From NCBI RefSeq assembly GCF_947170395.1, contig NZ_CAMVTE010000001.1:1-64000 (forward strand): a stretch of 64,000 bases of DNA. Reading direction: 5' to 3'. A program made the translations under genes and the position numbers. Positions 51,992-61,430 of the stretch are shown piece after piece. The DNA comes from an uncultured Methanobrevibacter sp. (GTDB lineage: Archaea > Methanobacteriota > Methanobacteria > Methanobacteriales > Methanobacteriaceae). Numbering within the stretch: the stretch's first letter is position 1; each line of letters starts with the position of its first letter. The notes under the pieces were generated by a model that saw only the letters and a list, made by a program, of their open reading frames with translations, ran no database searches and was not told the DNA's origin.

Positions 51992-53179
51992 ATGAGAAGT
52001 TGGAGAAGAACATCCGTTACAATATTTTTAGCAATATTATTTGCATGTATTTTATTATTTGCTTTTTCATTTGTGAATAGTGCCCCTTACACAGGTCAAA
52101 CCATTGCTGATGATTATAATATATCTGTAGGTCAATCAATATTCGAAGGACAATCAATATTTGGTGTAAACAAGACTATTGAAGTGCCATTATTAAATAA
52201 TTTTGGTTTTTTAACTCACCAGTTATTGGCTCTGGATCTTCAGGGTATTTTCATGTCATTGAGTACTGGTATTGTTCCTTTTGATTTCACAACAGTTGCA
52301 AGTGAAGGTATCGATTCATATGGAAATGCAAAGGATATAGAAGGACCGGGATATTTGACATATGAAGGAGATAAATTGGCTGTTAGGGGACCTGATACCT
52401 ATGTATGGGGATACAGTACACCTTATAAACTTTTATGTAAAACAGATACTGGAGTTGACATAATCGAGGGTGGAAAAGTCATAGAATCAGTTCCTACCGA
52501 TAAAATTAAGGATTTGAATTTCACAAGTGATTATTATAACAATGACACTATTGTAAGCTGGTATAATTATGATGCATCTGTCGGATCAACATTTACCTTG
52601 GAAAAAGGTATTGTAGGATTTTCCGATGGAAGATCAGACATCGGATCACAGGATGTTCCAATAATATTCGGTAAGGATGTAACCGATTATGCAGCGGAGT
52701 ATCCAACGGGTTCACCAATCCTGTTGTATGCAGGAAACTATACTGAAGAAAATGGTGAGGTTTATGGAACATCATTAGGTTCTCACCCTGAATATGGTGA
52801 TGGGGTTAGAGAAATCAATGCCAGACAGTTCGTAGAGGCATGGAACGGCACTATCATACCGCCTAATTCTACAAGTTCAGGTAAGGACTATGTTTACTTT
52901 GAATCAGCCAGTGATGCAGAAGCTCCTGGTGGAAGTGCAGCACACGGTGTATGTCCATCAGCTAGAGCATTAAGAGCAGCAGTACTTGCTGAAGGATTTG
53001 GCTTGCCTGTTGGTATGGATGGTTCTGAAAATGCAGTATTGTTCGGTTATAACCCTGCAAGTGACATTACAGTAACAAACAATCATGACTACCCAGTTAA
53101 AATTACCATGTGGACTGAAGGTTCAGGTACTGGAATGGGTATTTATGCACAAATAACAAGATATATTCCAAATCAGTGA
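51992..53179 (+). CDS. Exported protein with VanW-like C-terminal region
   Basis: The N-terminus RSWRRTSVTIFLAILFACILLFAFSFV is a membrane anchor or signal. The C-terminal 130 residues (GVREINARQFVEAWNGTI, GVCPSARALRAAVLAEGFG, LFGYNPASDITVTNNHDYPVKITMWTEG, quoted in parts) resemble the VanW-type domain, where TNNxxYPVxI is common. VanW-like proteins are of uncertain function in the cell envelope. The proximity to a Mur-type ligase suggests a role in pseudomurein, by inference. GGTGGAG precedes the ATG. Confidence 0.65.
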   Translation: MRSWRRTSVTIFLAILFACILLFAFSFVNSAPYTGQTIADDYNISVGQSIFEGQSIFGVNKTIEVPLLNNFGFLTHQLLALDLQGIFMSLSTGIVPFDFTTVASEGIDSYGNAKDIEGPGYLTYEGDKLAVRGPDTYVWGYSTPYKLLCKTDTGVDIIEGGKVIESVPTDKIKDLNFTSDYYNNDTIVSWYNYDASVGSTFTLEKGIVGFSDGRSDIGSQDVPIIFGKDVTDYAAEYPTGSPILLYAGNYTEENGEVYGTSLGSHPEYGDGVREINARQFVEAWNGTIIPPNSTSSGKDYVYFESASDAEAPGGSAAHGVCPSARALRAAVLAEGFGLPVGMDGSENAVLFGYNPASDITVTNNHDYPVKITMWTEGSGTGMGIYAQITRYIPNQ

Positions 53180-53202
53180 ATATGTTCTTTTTTTCTTTTT
53201 TT

Positions 53203-53856
53203 ATGACAATTTCAACTATTATAACAGCGGCTGGAAAAAATTCCAGAATGAGAAAAGATCAATTGGCCAGAAACATTGATTTGAAAAACAAGCTTATTTT
53301 ACCTTTCAAGGATTCCACAGTTATAGAGACTACCATTGACAATGCACTAAACGCAAATATTGATGAATGCATTGTGGTACTTGGCCATTATTCCAGTGAA
53401 ATAAGGGAAGCTATTTTTGATAATTATAAAGATGATGTAAAATTCATTGAAAACAATCCGGTTGATGTAGGTTTATCGGTATCATTGTACAATGGTCTGT
53501 CGAATATTGACTCTGATTTTGCATTATGCATTACCGCTGACCAGCCTACAGTTTCTACAGAAACATTCAATAAAATGATTGAAGTAAGTCAGAACAGTGA
53601 CGACCCTTTTCATACGATTTCAATTTTAAGAAGAAGAAAAACAGGATTGCTTGATACTGCAGAAGGTTTGGGAATGCCATTTGTAGCTCCAAGATTGAAT
53701 CTTATGAAATATCTGGAAAATGAGGATGACAACCTAAATCCGATTTTGAGAAAAATATTTGCTGATGGCTATACGTTTTATGGAATAAAGGAAAAAAATA
53801 AAAAAGAATTATTGAATATTAATCATTATGAAGATTATTTAAATCTTCTAGATTGA
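53203..53856 (+). CDS. MobA-like nucleotidyltransferase family protein
   Basis: The N-terminus STIITAAGKNSRMRKDQL is the nucleotide-binding loop of sugar-nucleotidyl and MobA-type transferases, and ITADQPTVS supplies the metal-binding aspartate. Members of this group attach CMP or GMP to cofactors, or nucleotides to sugars. The protein has 217 residues when started at ATG 53203; an earlier start at 53176-53182 would add the hydrophobic stretch NMFFFSFF, which is unusual for a cytosolic enzyme. No ribosome binding site is visible. Confidence 0.8.
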   Translation: MTISTIITAAGKNSRMRKDQLARNIDLKNKLILPFKDSTVIETTIDNALNANIDECIVVLGHYSSEIREAIFDNYKDDVKFIENNPVDVGLSVSLYNGLSNIDSDFALCITADQPTVSTETFNKMIEVSQNSDDPFHTISILRRRKTGLLDTAEGLGMPFVAPRLNLMKYLENEDDNLNPILRKIFADGYTFYGIKEKNKKELLNINHYEDYLNLLD

Positions 53857-54522
53857 TTCCAAACCTGAAATCACTTCTTCAATCATATCGGAACTAATTC
53901 CAACAGTCATTTCATTATCCTTAATGTCTGCTGCTTTTCTGGAACCGTCACAGCCCAATGTGAAATTAACTCCTTTTGCAAGATATGGGTTTGCAAATGC
54001 ATCTCCGCATAATGATTGAATTCCTGCAAATGAAGGTTCGATTTTTTCACCTGTTTTATAAACTATACTCTGTGCAAGAAGCATTCCGCCTACAGGTTCT
54101 GTGATGATTTGAATGACGTCAGCCTCAAAGTCTGCTTCATCCAAAGGAGCATAAATGATTCCCCAGGAAATATCTTTTATGATTGAAAGTTTTGCAGTAA
54201 GGTTTTTAGCTGTTTCCAAGTCTTTAAATCTTCCAAGTGAGAAGTATTTTTCACCGTTGGCCAATTTTTCAGGCATGTCTCTAAGTCCGATGGCTCCAGC
54301 TCCTCCCAAACACATTTGCTCATCGATAGTTGAGTAAAATTTGTTTCCCAAGGATGCTTTTCTAACCATTTCGCAATGTCTGATTTTTTCATCGATTAAA
54401 TCGTAGCCTTCAGGAAGGTCGTTAGAGGTTTTGATTAATTTCATTGCCACTGGTTTTGCATCGAGTTTAATTTTACTTTCGATGACTTCACAATATTTTT
54501 TGTTTGTTTCTAAATTAGTCAT
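53848..54522 (-). CDS. DUF169 family protein
   Basis: The 224-residue protein holds the DUF169 features: PVAMKLIK near the N-terminus, HCEMVRKASLG and CLGGAGAIGL with two conserved cysteines, AIVY-like strands, and the C-terminal CGDAFANPYL and LGCDGSRKAA (cysteines). The four cysteines could hold an iron-sulfur centre or zinc. Family members in methanogens and sulfate reducers have unknown function. The last 9 bases overlap the end of the MobA-like gene. Confidence 0.85.
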   Translation of the reverse strand: MTNLETNKKYCEVIESKIKLDAKPVAMKLIKTSNDLPEGYDLIDEKIRHCEMVRKASLGNKFYSTIDEQMCLGGAGAIGLRDMPEKLANGEKYFSLGRFKDLETAKNLTAKLSIIKDISWGIIYAPLDEADFEADVIQIITEPVGGMLLAQSIVYKTGEKIEPSFAGIQSLCGDAFANPYLAKGVNFTLGCDGSRKAADIKDNEMTVGISSDMIEEVISGLESI

Positions 54523-54556
54523 GGTATCGCCTAATTAATAATATGGTTAATTAATT

Positions 54557-55762
54557 TTAAATGTTTTTTGTTATGTCACTGTTATGTTTGCAGAATGTCT
54601 TGAAATCACAAGCTAAACAGGTCCTTTTATCGGCTTCCGCTTTCCATGCGTCCTGGATTTTACATCCTTTCATTTCTCTGATAAGTGAATTTTCTATATC
54701 GCAAACCACATTATCAAACTTTTTGAGTGCTTTTCTTTTTTCTTTGTCATTGATTTCAATGAATCTGATGGAACGGGCAATTTTAAATTCATCGCTCAAT
54801 TCAGGTGCCTTATCTTCTTCTTTCCAGTTTTCTATTGTTTCAACGTCCTTTTCGAATTCTCCGTTTTGAGGAACATCAGTCAGGTTATCTCTAATTTCCT
54901 CTTTTATCATCATAAGGTCCTCTTTTGAGGGTACAAGTTCGTTGAGATAAAGGATTATTCCCGCTGAAATGTCCTTGGCATCTTCCTGTTTGGACCGAAG
55001 CCAGGAATATGTGAGAATTTGCTGTTTGTGGTTTTCCCATTTGTCTTCGGAAAGAGGGTCTGCAACCTTTATTGGAGGTCTTTTCATTCCCTTATAATCG
55101 ATAATGATTTCATATTCTCCAATACTGTTTTCTTTGATGTTGCTTTTGATGAAATTGACAATCTTGTTGTTATTTGCGGAGGTTCTCTCTTCATGCATCC
55201 TGTTTATCTTGGTAGATGTCAGCACGTCCACTACACCATTGATTCCGTAATAATTGGATCTGCTTATGTTTTTGTCATAATTTGGCATTGGGCGCAGCCC
55301 CTTAATCAGCAGTTCGGCAGAATCAATCAGGGGGAACAGGTGCTCTCCCCAGATGTTTATTGCCTTTTCAGCCCTTGCGCTGGCTAACTTTTTATGGTCA
55401 TGTTCGTTTAAGTCCTCACGTTTCAAATCCTGTCCTGGCTGATTGATGCTGAAAAACAAGTCTTCATCATGGGGATAAAGTCCTCTGACCTGCAGTCTCA
55501 AATCAATTTCATCTTCTATCGGCCGAATATCATCTTTCCAATCCCAAGGGAATTCTTTTTTGCCGAATTTCCATTGGTTGAACGATTCCTCCATGACACC
55601 ATGAATGAATTCTCCGAACCATCTTTGAACTGGCTTTGACGGTGGCAGGGCTCCCTTATTTTGATATCGGTATTGAAGACCGCATGTGATGTATGATAGC
55701 AAATCTCCGGTAAGGCTGTATTCCGGAATCATGTATGATTTTGATTTTGGGGGTATTTTCAT
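54557..55762 (-). CDS. PD-(D/E)XK nuclease with iron-sulfur cluster cysteines
   Basis: The 401-residue protein resembles the nuclease of AddB, Cas4 and Dna2: an N-terminal cysteine (C27 in SYITCGLQYRY), the catalytic core GEYEIIIDYKGMKRP (D and K), the QxxxY motif QILTYSWLR, and three C-terminal cysteines CLACDFKTFC that would complete a 4Fe-4S cluster. Together with the UvrD-type helicase 11 bases upstream it forms a helicase-nuclease pair, analogous in design to AddAB or AdnAB for DNA end processing. It is not linked to CRISPR genes. Confidence 0.85.
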   Translation of the reverse strand: MKIPPKSKSYMIPEYSLTGDLLSYITCGLQYRYQNKGALPPSKPVQRWFGEFIHGVMEESFNQWKFGKKEFPWDWKDDIRPIEDEIDLRLQVRGLYPHDEDLFFSINQPGQDLKREDLNEHDHKKLASARAEKAINIWGEHLFPLIDSAELLIKGLRPMPNYDKNISRSNYYGINGVVDVLTSTKINRMHEERTSANNNKIVNFIKSNIKENSIGEYEIIIDYKGMKRPPIKVADPLSEDKWENHKQQILTYSWLRSKQEDAKDISAGIILYLNELVPSKEDLMMIKEEIRDNLTDVPQNGEFEKDVETIENWKEEDKAPELSDEFKIARSIRFIEINDKEKRKALKKFDNVVCDIENSLIREMKGCKIQDAWKAEADKRTCLACDFKTFCKHNSDITKNI

Positions 55763-55773
55763 GTTTAATCCTC

Positions 55774-58245
55774 CTAAATTAGGTAAATCTCCTTAAATCC
55801 AACATATTTTTCATCCCTGCTCCATCCAAGAGCAATGTTCGGTATGTCAAAATGCTGATTTTTCTTTACATATCCTTCAATCGATGGGTTGAGTCCGACA
55901 AGCAGCAGTACGCTTTCCGCTCTTGAAAATGCAACAAAATAACGGCGTATCAAATCGTCGAATTGCCTGTCCTTTTCACTTCTCGGATTTTCACCGAGGG
56001 AACTGTATTTCCTGATGCTGTCCTCGATTGTTTCTTTATCCTTAAGGGATTTTGGAAATCTGAGGTGTTGGGTTCTGATGTCGTTGTTCTTAAACATTGA
56101 CCCCACATCGACAATGACCAAAGGAAATTCCAATCCTTTTGACTGGTGGATTGATAGGACATTGATTCTGTCTTCCGGAAGTGTTTCAAAATGGCTTTCA
56201 TCCAGATTGACTCCTCCTGTTGAGAGAGGTATGAAAATGTTCCATATTGCTTCCTTGATTGATTCGGTTTCCTTCTCTTTATCTTTAAATGATATTTGTG
56301 AATGGTACTTGTTGAAAAATCCGGTTTGTGTGATGGATTTTGTTATGGATTCGAAATATACGATTCCTTCGGCATCATCATAGAATTCCTCTATCCAGAT
56401 GGCCAATCCATATGCAAGGTCAATGAGACTTGCACTTTCAGGCCTTATCTCTCTTCCTTCATCGTCCATTTTGAGATTTACTCTTCTTTGCTGCCAGTTA
56501 ATGACAAATGAACTTAATGATTGGGGATGATGTGGTTCGGGATTCAATTTGATGTATTCCTTTGCACTCATTCTCCATCGGGTCATGTTCCGCCTGGCCA
56601 GATTTGGAATGTCCTTGTCTGACTTTTGTATTTCACCTTCCGGGTCGATACATTCAAGCATCAGTCCGCAAAATGTTGCAACAATGTTGACATCCTGAAG
56701 TTCAATTCCCCGAGGATTGAACATTTCAATCGGTTTTCTGAGTCTTTTAAGATTTTTTCTTAAATGGTGAAGAAATGACCTTCCGCCGTACTGTGTTTCC
56801 TTAGGGGAATATGATAATATTGCCAAATCCGCTGATGAACCATATGTTTCATCCAATTCAAGTGTAATGGTTTTGACTTCCTTTCCCTTTTGGATATTTC
56901 TTCTTTTGATTTCCTGTAATTTTGCAATATTCAAATCGCCATCAATCTGCCTATAATACTCTTCATCTAAAACCTGTAGGACTTTTATTTCTGCTTTTTT
57001 CTTATTCACGAGATTGTTTATCAGTCTGGCAAGGTCTTGCGCCAGCATTTCAGGATTGTTTCTAAACATTCCCAAAACAGGCATCTTTTCCTTTTCGAAA
57101 TCGGGTGCGGTGATTTTTGGCTTGTTGTCAACTCGTGCATTCTGATATTCGCTGTCAAGTTCAACAAACTTGTTGCAGTGGTCGATAATGTTTTCGGTTG
57201 AGCGGTAGTTGGTTGTCAGGTTGATTTCATCAACGTCAATGTCAAGTCTGTCCTTTGCACGTTGCTTGAAATTGGTAAACAGATCAACGGTTGCTCCCCT
57301 GAAGCGGTAAAGTGACTGGTCATCATCGCCTACAACGGTTATGCTTCCATTGTTTTTCAATGCTGACTCGGCTATTGTAAAGTAGATGTCTTCCTGAATG
57401 AGATTTGTGTCCTGATATTCATCAATCAGAACGATTTTAACGTCCTCTAAAAATTCGTTCAGTTCTCCGTTTTTTAGCTTTTCAAGAAATGAAGATTCAA
57501 GCATCTGAAAATCAATTGCATGTCTACTGTTCAATGTTTTTTCATATTCCTTGATGCATTCAAGGGCAATCCTAAGACCGCTGTCCTTGTCTGTCTTTTC
57601 ATAAAGCTCATCAATGTCCACCTGATCATAGCATAATCTGTCTTTTATTTCAATGAGGTATCTGCTCATAAGTGATGGTTCTTCAAGCTTTTGCCTTCCG
57701 CTTAACTGCTTAAGGTAGTCGGTGAGATTTGTATCAAGATATTTCTTTGTGTCAATGAGGATTTTTATCATTGCGGAGTTTGCAACGAAGTTTTCAACGA
57801 TGACAGGTTGTGTTTCTCCGGGTTTTCTGAATTCCCTCAAAAGCTCTTCTGCAATGCTGTCTGTGGTACCGATGTTGATTTGGTTGAAGTCAATCCTTTC
57901 GATTTCAAGAATTTTTTCAATGTCTCCAAAGTCGCTTTCATCAAGCTCGCCGGTGAGGTGGTTTTTGATTTGATCTCCCCAGCTTAAAATTCTTGAATTC
58001 AACTCATCAGCAGCTTTTCTGGTAAATGTTGTAGCCACTATTTCATTCGGTTCTATTCCGTCAACAAAAATGTATTTCAATATTTTAAGTACAATAACGG
58101 TTGTTTTACCTGATCCGGGTCCCGCTACAATGAAAAGGGATTTGTCATTTTCAGACAGTATGGCTTTTTGTTGATTTAGATTTGAAGAAATATCTCTTTT
58201 AAGTGTATTTACTACAATGTCTTCAAATTTATCATATGAAATCAT
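55774..58245 (-). CDS. UvrD/PcrA-type superfamily 1 DNA helicase
   Basis: The 823-residue protein has all helicase motifs in order: GPGSGKTTV (residues 42-50), VLIDEYQDTN, VGDDDQSLYRFRGA, LTTNYRS, VLSIHQSKGLEFPLVIV and RYFVAFSRAE. It unwinds DNA 3' to 5'. An insertion of about 160 residues (roughly 400-560) between motifs IV and V differs from PcrA. It is coupled to a nuclease gene and shares a promoter element with mre11-rad50, so DNA repair or end resection is likely. Confidence 0.92.
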   Translation of the reverse strand: MISYDKFEDIVVNTLKRDISSNLNQQKAILSENDKSLFIVAGPGSGKTTVIVLKILKYIFVDGIEPNEIVATTFTRKAADELNSRILSWGDQIKNHLTGELDESDFGDIEKILEIERIDFNQINIGTTDSIAEELLREFRKPGETQPVIVENFVANSAMIKILIDTKKYLDTNLTDYLKQLSGRQKLEEPSLMSRYLIEIKDRLCYDQVDIDELYEKTDKDSGLRIALECIKEYEKTLNSRHAIDFQMLESSFLEKLKNGELNEFLEDVKIVLIDEYQDTNLIQEDIYFTIAESALKNNGSITVVGDDDQSLYRFRGATVDLFTNFKQRAKDRLDIDVDEINLTTNYRSTENIIDHCNKFVELDSEYQNARVDNKPKITAPDFEKEKMPVLGMFRNNPEMLAQDLARLINNLVNKKKAEIKVLQVLDEEYYRQIDGDLNIAKLQEIKRRNIQKGKEVKTITLELDETYGSSADLAILSYSPKETQYGGRSFLHHLRKNLKRLRKPIEMFNPRGIELQDVNIVATFCGLMLECIDPEGEIQKSDKDIPNLARRNMTRWRMSAKEYIKLNPEPHHPQSLSSFVINWQQRRVNLKMDDEGREIRPESASLIDLAYGLAIWIEEFYDDAEGIVYFESITKSITQTGFFNKYHSQISFKDKEKETESIKEAIWNIFIPLSTGGVNLDESHFETLPEDRINVLSIHQSKGLEFPLVIVDVGSMFKNNDIRTQHLRFPKSLKDKETIEDSIRKYSSLGENPRSEKDRQFDDLIRRYFVAFSRAESVLLLVGLNPSIEGYVKKNQHFDIPNIALGWSRDEKYVGFKEIYLI

Positions 58246-58290
58246 TTTTTCCCTCGTAGTCTATAATAATTAATTTATGGTCCGACCTTA

Positions 58291-58326
58291 TTTATATAAT
58301 GAATGAGAGAGCGTTTGAAGAGTAAT
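58291..58326 (-). promoter_or_regulatory. Helicase-nuclease operon promoter with the shared 19-base element, copy C
   Basis: On the minus strand, ATTACTCTTCAAACGCTCT (58326-58308) is followed 8 bases later by a TATA element (TTATATAAA, 58299-58291). The UvrD start is at 58245. It is the third copy of the element, differing from copy A by one base. Confidence 0.65.
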
Positions 58327-58556
58327 ATTTTTTAAGTTTCAAGGATTTAATAAAAAAAATTATTTATTATAAACATCAAACTATATTCATGGAGGAAATA
58401 TCCTTCCATAATATGTATAAATAAAAGTTGGGAATCTAATATTCCTGACTTTAATCAAGATTCTATTTTTCTTATCAAATTAATTCCAAAAACAACAAAT
58501 ATTTTAAATATTATGCTAATTTAAAATATAATTGTTAACTTAATTGAGCTGTTATT
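58327..58556. other. Intergenic region between divergent helicase operons
   Basis: About 230 AT-rich bases lie upstream of the MrfA-like helicase gene. A near-palindrome (ATGGAGGA...TCCTTCCAT, 58389-58410) and a short inverted repeat (GGAAT and ATTCC near 58432-58444) are visible, but no gene of more than 12 codons. The start ATG at 58557 has no ribosome binding site. Confidence 0.4.
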
Positions 58557-61430
58557 ATGTCTGAGCCTAACAATATTGATATGTTTAAAAATGATGTCCG
58601 ATATAGGGATAATATTGCACATGTTGAGACAATACCAGCAAAAGAACCTACTTTTAAGAAAGTTGACAATTTAAATGAAAAAATCATAGATTATCTTGAT
58701 TCAAGGGATGTCAAGCTTTACAAACACCAGGCCGATACATATGAGGCCATAAAAAACAATGAAAACGTTATAATTACAACACCGACAGCTTCAGGAAAAA
58801 CTCTGGCCTTCAATTTGCCTATTATGGAGATGATGATTGATGACATGGATGCAACGGCCCTTTATATCTATCCGGCAAAAGCCCTTTCAAATGACCAGCT
58901 GCATGTTCTTGAAAACCTAGAAAGGGAACTCGAAATCGATATCATGCCGAGAACCTATGATGGTGATACTCCCAGGGAAGATAAAAAGGGAATCAGGGAC
59001 AAATCAAGGATCGTTCTTACAAATCCCTACCAGTTGCATTTGATTTTGTCCTGGCACCATCAGTGGACAAGATTTTACAAGAATCTGAAATATATCGTAA
59101 TCGATGAGGCCCATTACTATAAGGGAGTTTTCGGTTCAAATGTCGCATTTCTCATAAAGAGATTAAAAAGGATAGCCAATTTTTACGGTTCAAATCCACA
59201 GTTCATATTGTCATCTGCAACACTGGCAAATCCGTTGGAGCTTGCAAACAGATTGACTGGCGAGCAGTTCAGTTTGGTTGATGAGGACGCATCACCGAGC
59301 GGAGAAAAGGACTTCATCATGTACAATCCCTTTAAAAATTACCGAAGAAACAAGGTAAACATGCAGAATGCTCCTTCAGTGCACATGGAAACTGAAAACA
59401 TATTCATATATATGATGCTTAAGGGAATTCAAACGTTGTGTTTTACTGTTTCAAGAAAAACCACTGAACTGATAGCTATGTGGGCCAAAAAGGACATGAC
59501 GCAAATTAAGGGAAAGCTGGCCCATAGGATTGCTGCTTATCGTGCAGGTTACCGTCCTCAGGAGAGAAGGGAAATTGAAGAAGGCCTTAAAAGCGGAAAA
59601 TATTTGGGTGTTACCTGTACAAATGCATTGGAATTGGGAATCAACATAGGTTCGCTTGACGCTGTTATCATTTCGGGATATCCAGGAACCATGATATCAA
59701 CATGGCAGCAGTCAGGAAGGGCAGGTAGAAGCAACCAAAAATCTCTTGCTGTTTTGATTGCTTTTGAAAACCAGCTTGATCAGTATTTCATGAACAATCC
59801 TTCATTTTTCTTTGACAAGCCTCATGAAAACGCAATCATAGACCTGACAAATCCTATTTTGCAGGAGGCGCATATACTTTGTGCAGCCAAGGAACTGCCG
59901 ATTAAATCAGGTGAGGTTTCCAAATACTTTGGAGTCGATGAAAAAATTCTTGATGCTCTGGTTTCAAAAAAGGATCTTCATAAGAATATCCGTGGGGACT
60001 ATATGTATCCTTATGATGACAATCCTGCACTGGACCATTCCCTTGACCAGATTTCAGGTCAGGAATTTAAGGTAATGAATAATGGAAGGCTTCTCGAGAC
60101 AATGGAAAGGTCCCAAGTATACAGGGAAGCCCATGAAGGAGCCATTCTAATCAACAAGGGAGACACATATGTTGTAAATAGTGTCAATCTAAAAAACGGT
60201 TTTGTCAACGTGAGCCAAAAAACCGTAGATTATCATACGATGGTTTTGAATAAGACAGAAATCAACATAGAAAAGAAAATTTCTAAAACCAAATACGGAA
60301 ACCTGACTATTCACTTTGGTGAGCTTACTGTTCGAGAGGATTACTATAAATATAAAAAAATGCATTTTTCCAAACCGATTGGAACATATCCTTTGGATTT
60401 ACCTCCATTGAAGTTTAAAACCAAAGGATTATGGTTTACAATTCCAAAACAGGTTCAGGACACTTTGGAAGATATGTTTTCTGAAGAGGAAGTCTTTGCA
60501 GGAGGTCTTCACGGCGCTGAACACGCACTGATTGGTCTTTTCCCACTTCATACAATGTGTGATAGATTTGATATAGGGGGTCTGTCAACCAATTATCATG
60601 AAGATACACAGGAGGCAACCATTTTCATCTATGACGGTTATGAAGGTGGAATCGGAATATGTGAAAAGGCGGTTGACGTATTTGTCGATTTGCTTAAATC
60701 CACTGTTGATTTGCTTGAAAACTGCAACTGTAAAAGCGGTTGTCCTGCTTGCATATATTCACCGAAATGCGGAAACGATAACAAGCCGCTTCACAAAAAT
60801 GCAACAAAATACATTCTCAACTATATGACACAGTTAATTTCCAAAAGTGAAACTCCCAAAAAGGAAATCGTTGAAGAAACTGTTGAGAAAAGTGAAGAGA
60901 ATGATGTTGAATCATTGTTTGGTGAGGCATTGGAGCTTTTTAACAAAAATGACTATTCAACATCAAAGGATATCTTAAACAGCATTCTGACAATTGATAA
61001 AAGGCATGTCAATTCACTTGCACTTATGGGTCAGATTTTATACAATCAGGAGCAGAACGATATTGCACTCTATTTTGTTAAAAAGGCATTAAGCATTGAT
61101 AAATCCAATGAAATGGCCAATGAACTGGACAGTCTGCTTTCATCAAAACCTGAAAAATCCGATGAAGAGGAATTCGAATCCATTGATGATGTTGAAGTGA
61201 TGTATGAGGAAGCATACGATTTGTATGTGCAGGGTGATTTGGACACATCAGCTGAAATTCTCGAAAAGATAATCAACTTCGATGACAGGAACGGCGATGC
61301 ACTAGCATTGATGGGATTGATTTATTACCACTCAGGAATCTTTCCAAAGGCAGTTGAATATTACAGAAAAGCTTCAAAAATAAATAAAAATGGTGAAATG
61401 GTTAGGGAATTAAAGATGAGGGTTTCCTAA
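58557..61430 (+). CDS. MrfA/Hrq1-like DEAH-box helicase with DUF1998 zinc region and C-terminal TPRs
   Basis: The SF2 helicase has Walker A TTPTASGKTLAF (K81), VIDEAHYYKG near residue 183, SSATLANP and QQSGRAGRS. The DUF1998 part carries HGAEHALIGLFPL and four cysteines NCNCKSGCPACIYSPKCG (residues about 723-741), as in MrfA, a mitomycin-repair helicase. From about residue 778, charged segments and at least three TPR-like repeats (EALELFNKNDYSTSKDIL, ALYFVKKALSIDKSNEMA, EAYDLYVQGDLDTSAEIL) extend the protein to 957. TPR fusion is unusual and suggests a partner-binding tail. Confidence 0.9.
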   Translation: MSEPNNIDMFKNDVRYRDNIAHVETIPAKEPTFKKVDNLNEKIIDYLDSRDVKLYKHQADTYEAIKNNENVIITTPTASGKTLAFNLPIMEMMIDDMDATALYIYPAKALSNDQLHVLENLERELEIDIMPRTYDGDTPREDKKGIRDKSRIVLTNPYQLHLILSWHHQWTRFYKNLKYIVIDEAHYYKGVFGSNVAFLIKRLKRIANFYGSNPQFILSSATLANPLELANRLTGEQFSLVDEDASPSGEKDFIMYNPFKNYRRNKVNMQNAPSVHMETENIFIYMMLKGIQTLCFTVSRKTTELIAMWAKKDMTQIKGKLAHRIAAYRAGYRPQERREIEEGLKSGKYLGVTCTNALELGINIGSLDAVIISGYPGTMISTWQQSGRAGRSNQKSLAVLIAFENQLDQYFMNNPSFFFDKPHENAIIDLTNPILQEAHILCAAKELPIKSGEVSKYFGVDEKILDALVSKKDLHKNIRGDYMYPYDDNPALDHSLDQISGQEFKVMNNGRLLETMERSQVYREAHEGAILINKGDTYVVNSVNLKNGFVNVSQKTVDYHTMVLNKTEINIEKKISKTKYGNLTIHFGELTVREDYYKYKKMHFSKPIGTYPLDLPPLKFKTKGLWFTIPKQVQDTLEDMFSEEEVFAGGLHGAEHALIGLFPLHTMCDRFDIGGLSTNYHEDTQEATIFIYDGYEGGIGICEKAVDVFVDLLKSTVDLLENCNCKSGCPACIYSPKCGNDNKPLHKNATKYILNYMTQLISKSETPKKEIVEETVEKSEENDVESLFGEALELFNKNDYSTSKDILNSILTIDKRHVNSLALMGQILYNQEQNDIALYFVKKALSIDKSNEMANELDSLLSSKPEKSDEEEFESIDDVEVMYEEAYDLYVQGDLDTSAEILEKIINFDDRNGDALALMGLIYYHSGIFPKAVEYYRKASKINKNGEMVRELKMRVS

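Noticed and set aside
54557-55762. PD-(D/E)XK nuclease as a CRISPR Cas4
   Set aside because: It shares the cysteine and catalytic pattern, but it is 401 residues long (Cas4 is about 200), is coupled to a UvrD-type helicase and is not near any CRISPR gene or array.
58389-58410. Palindrome ATGGAGGA...TCCTTCCAT as an operator
   Set aside because: The arms are imperfect (one extra base) and no promoter element fits it.
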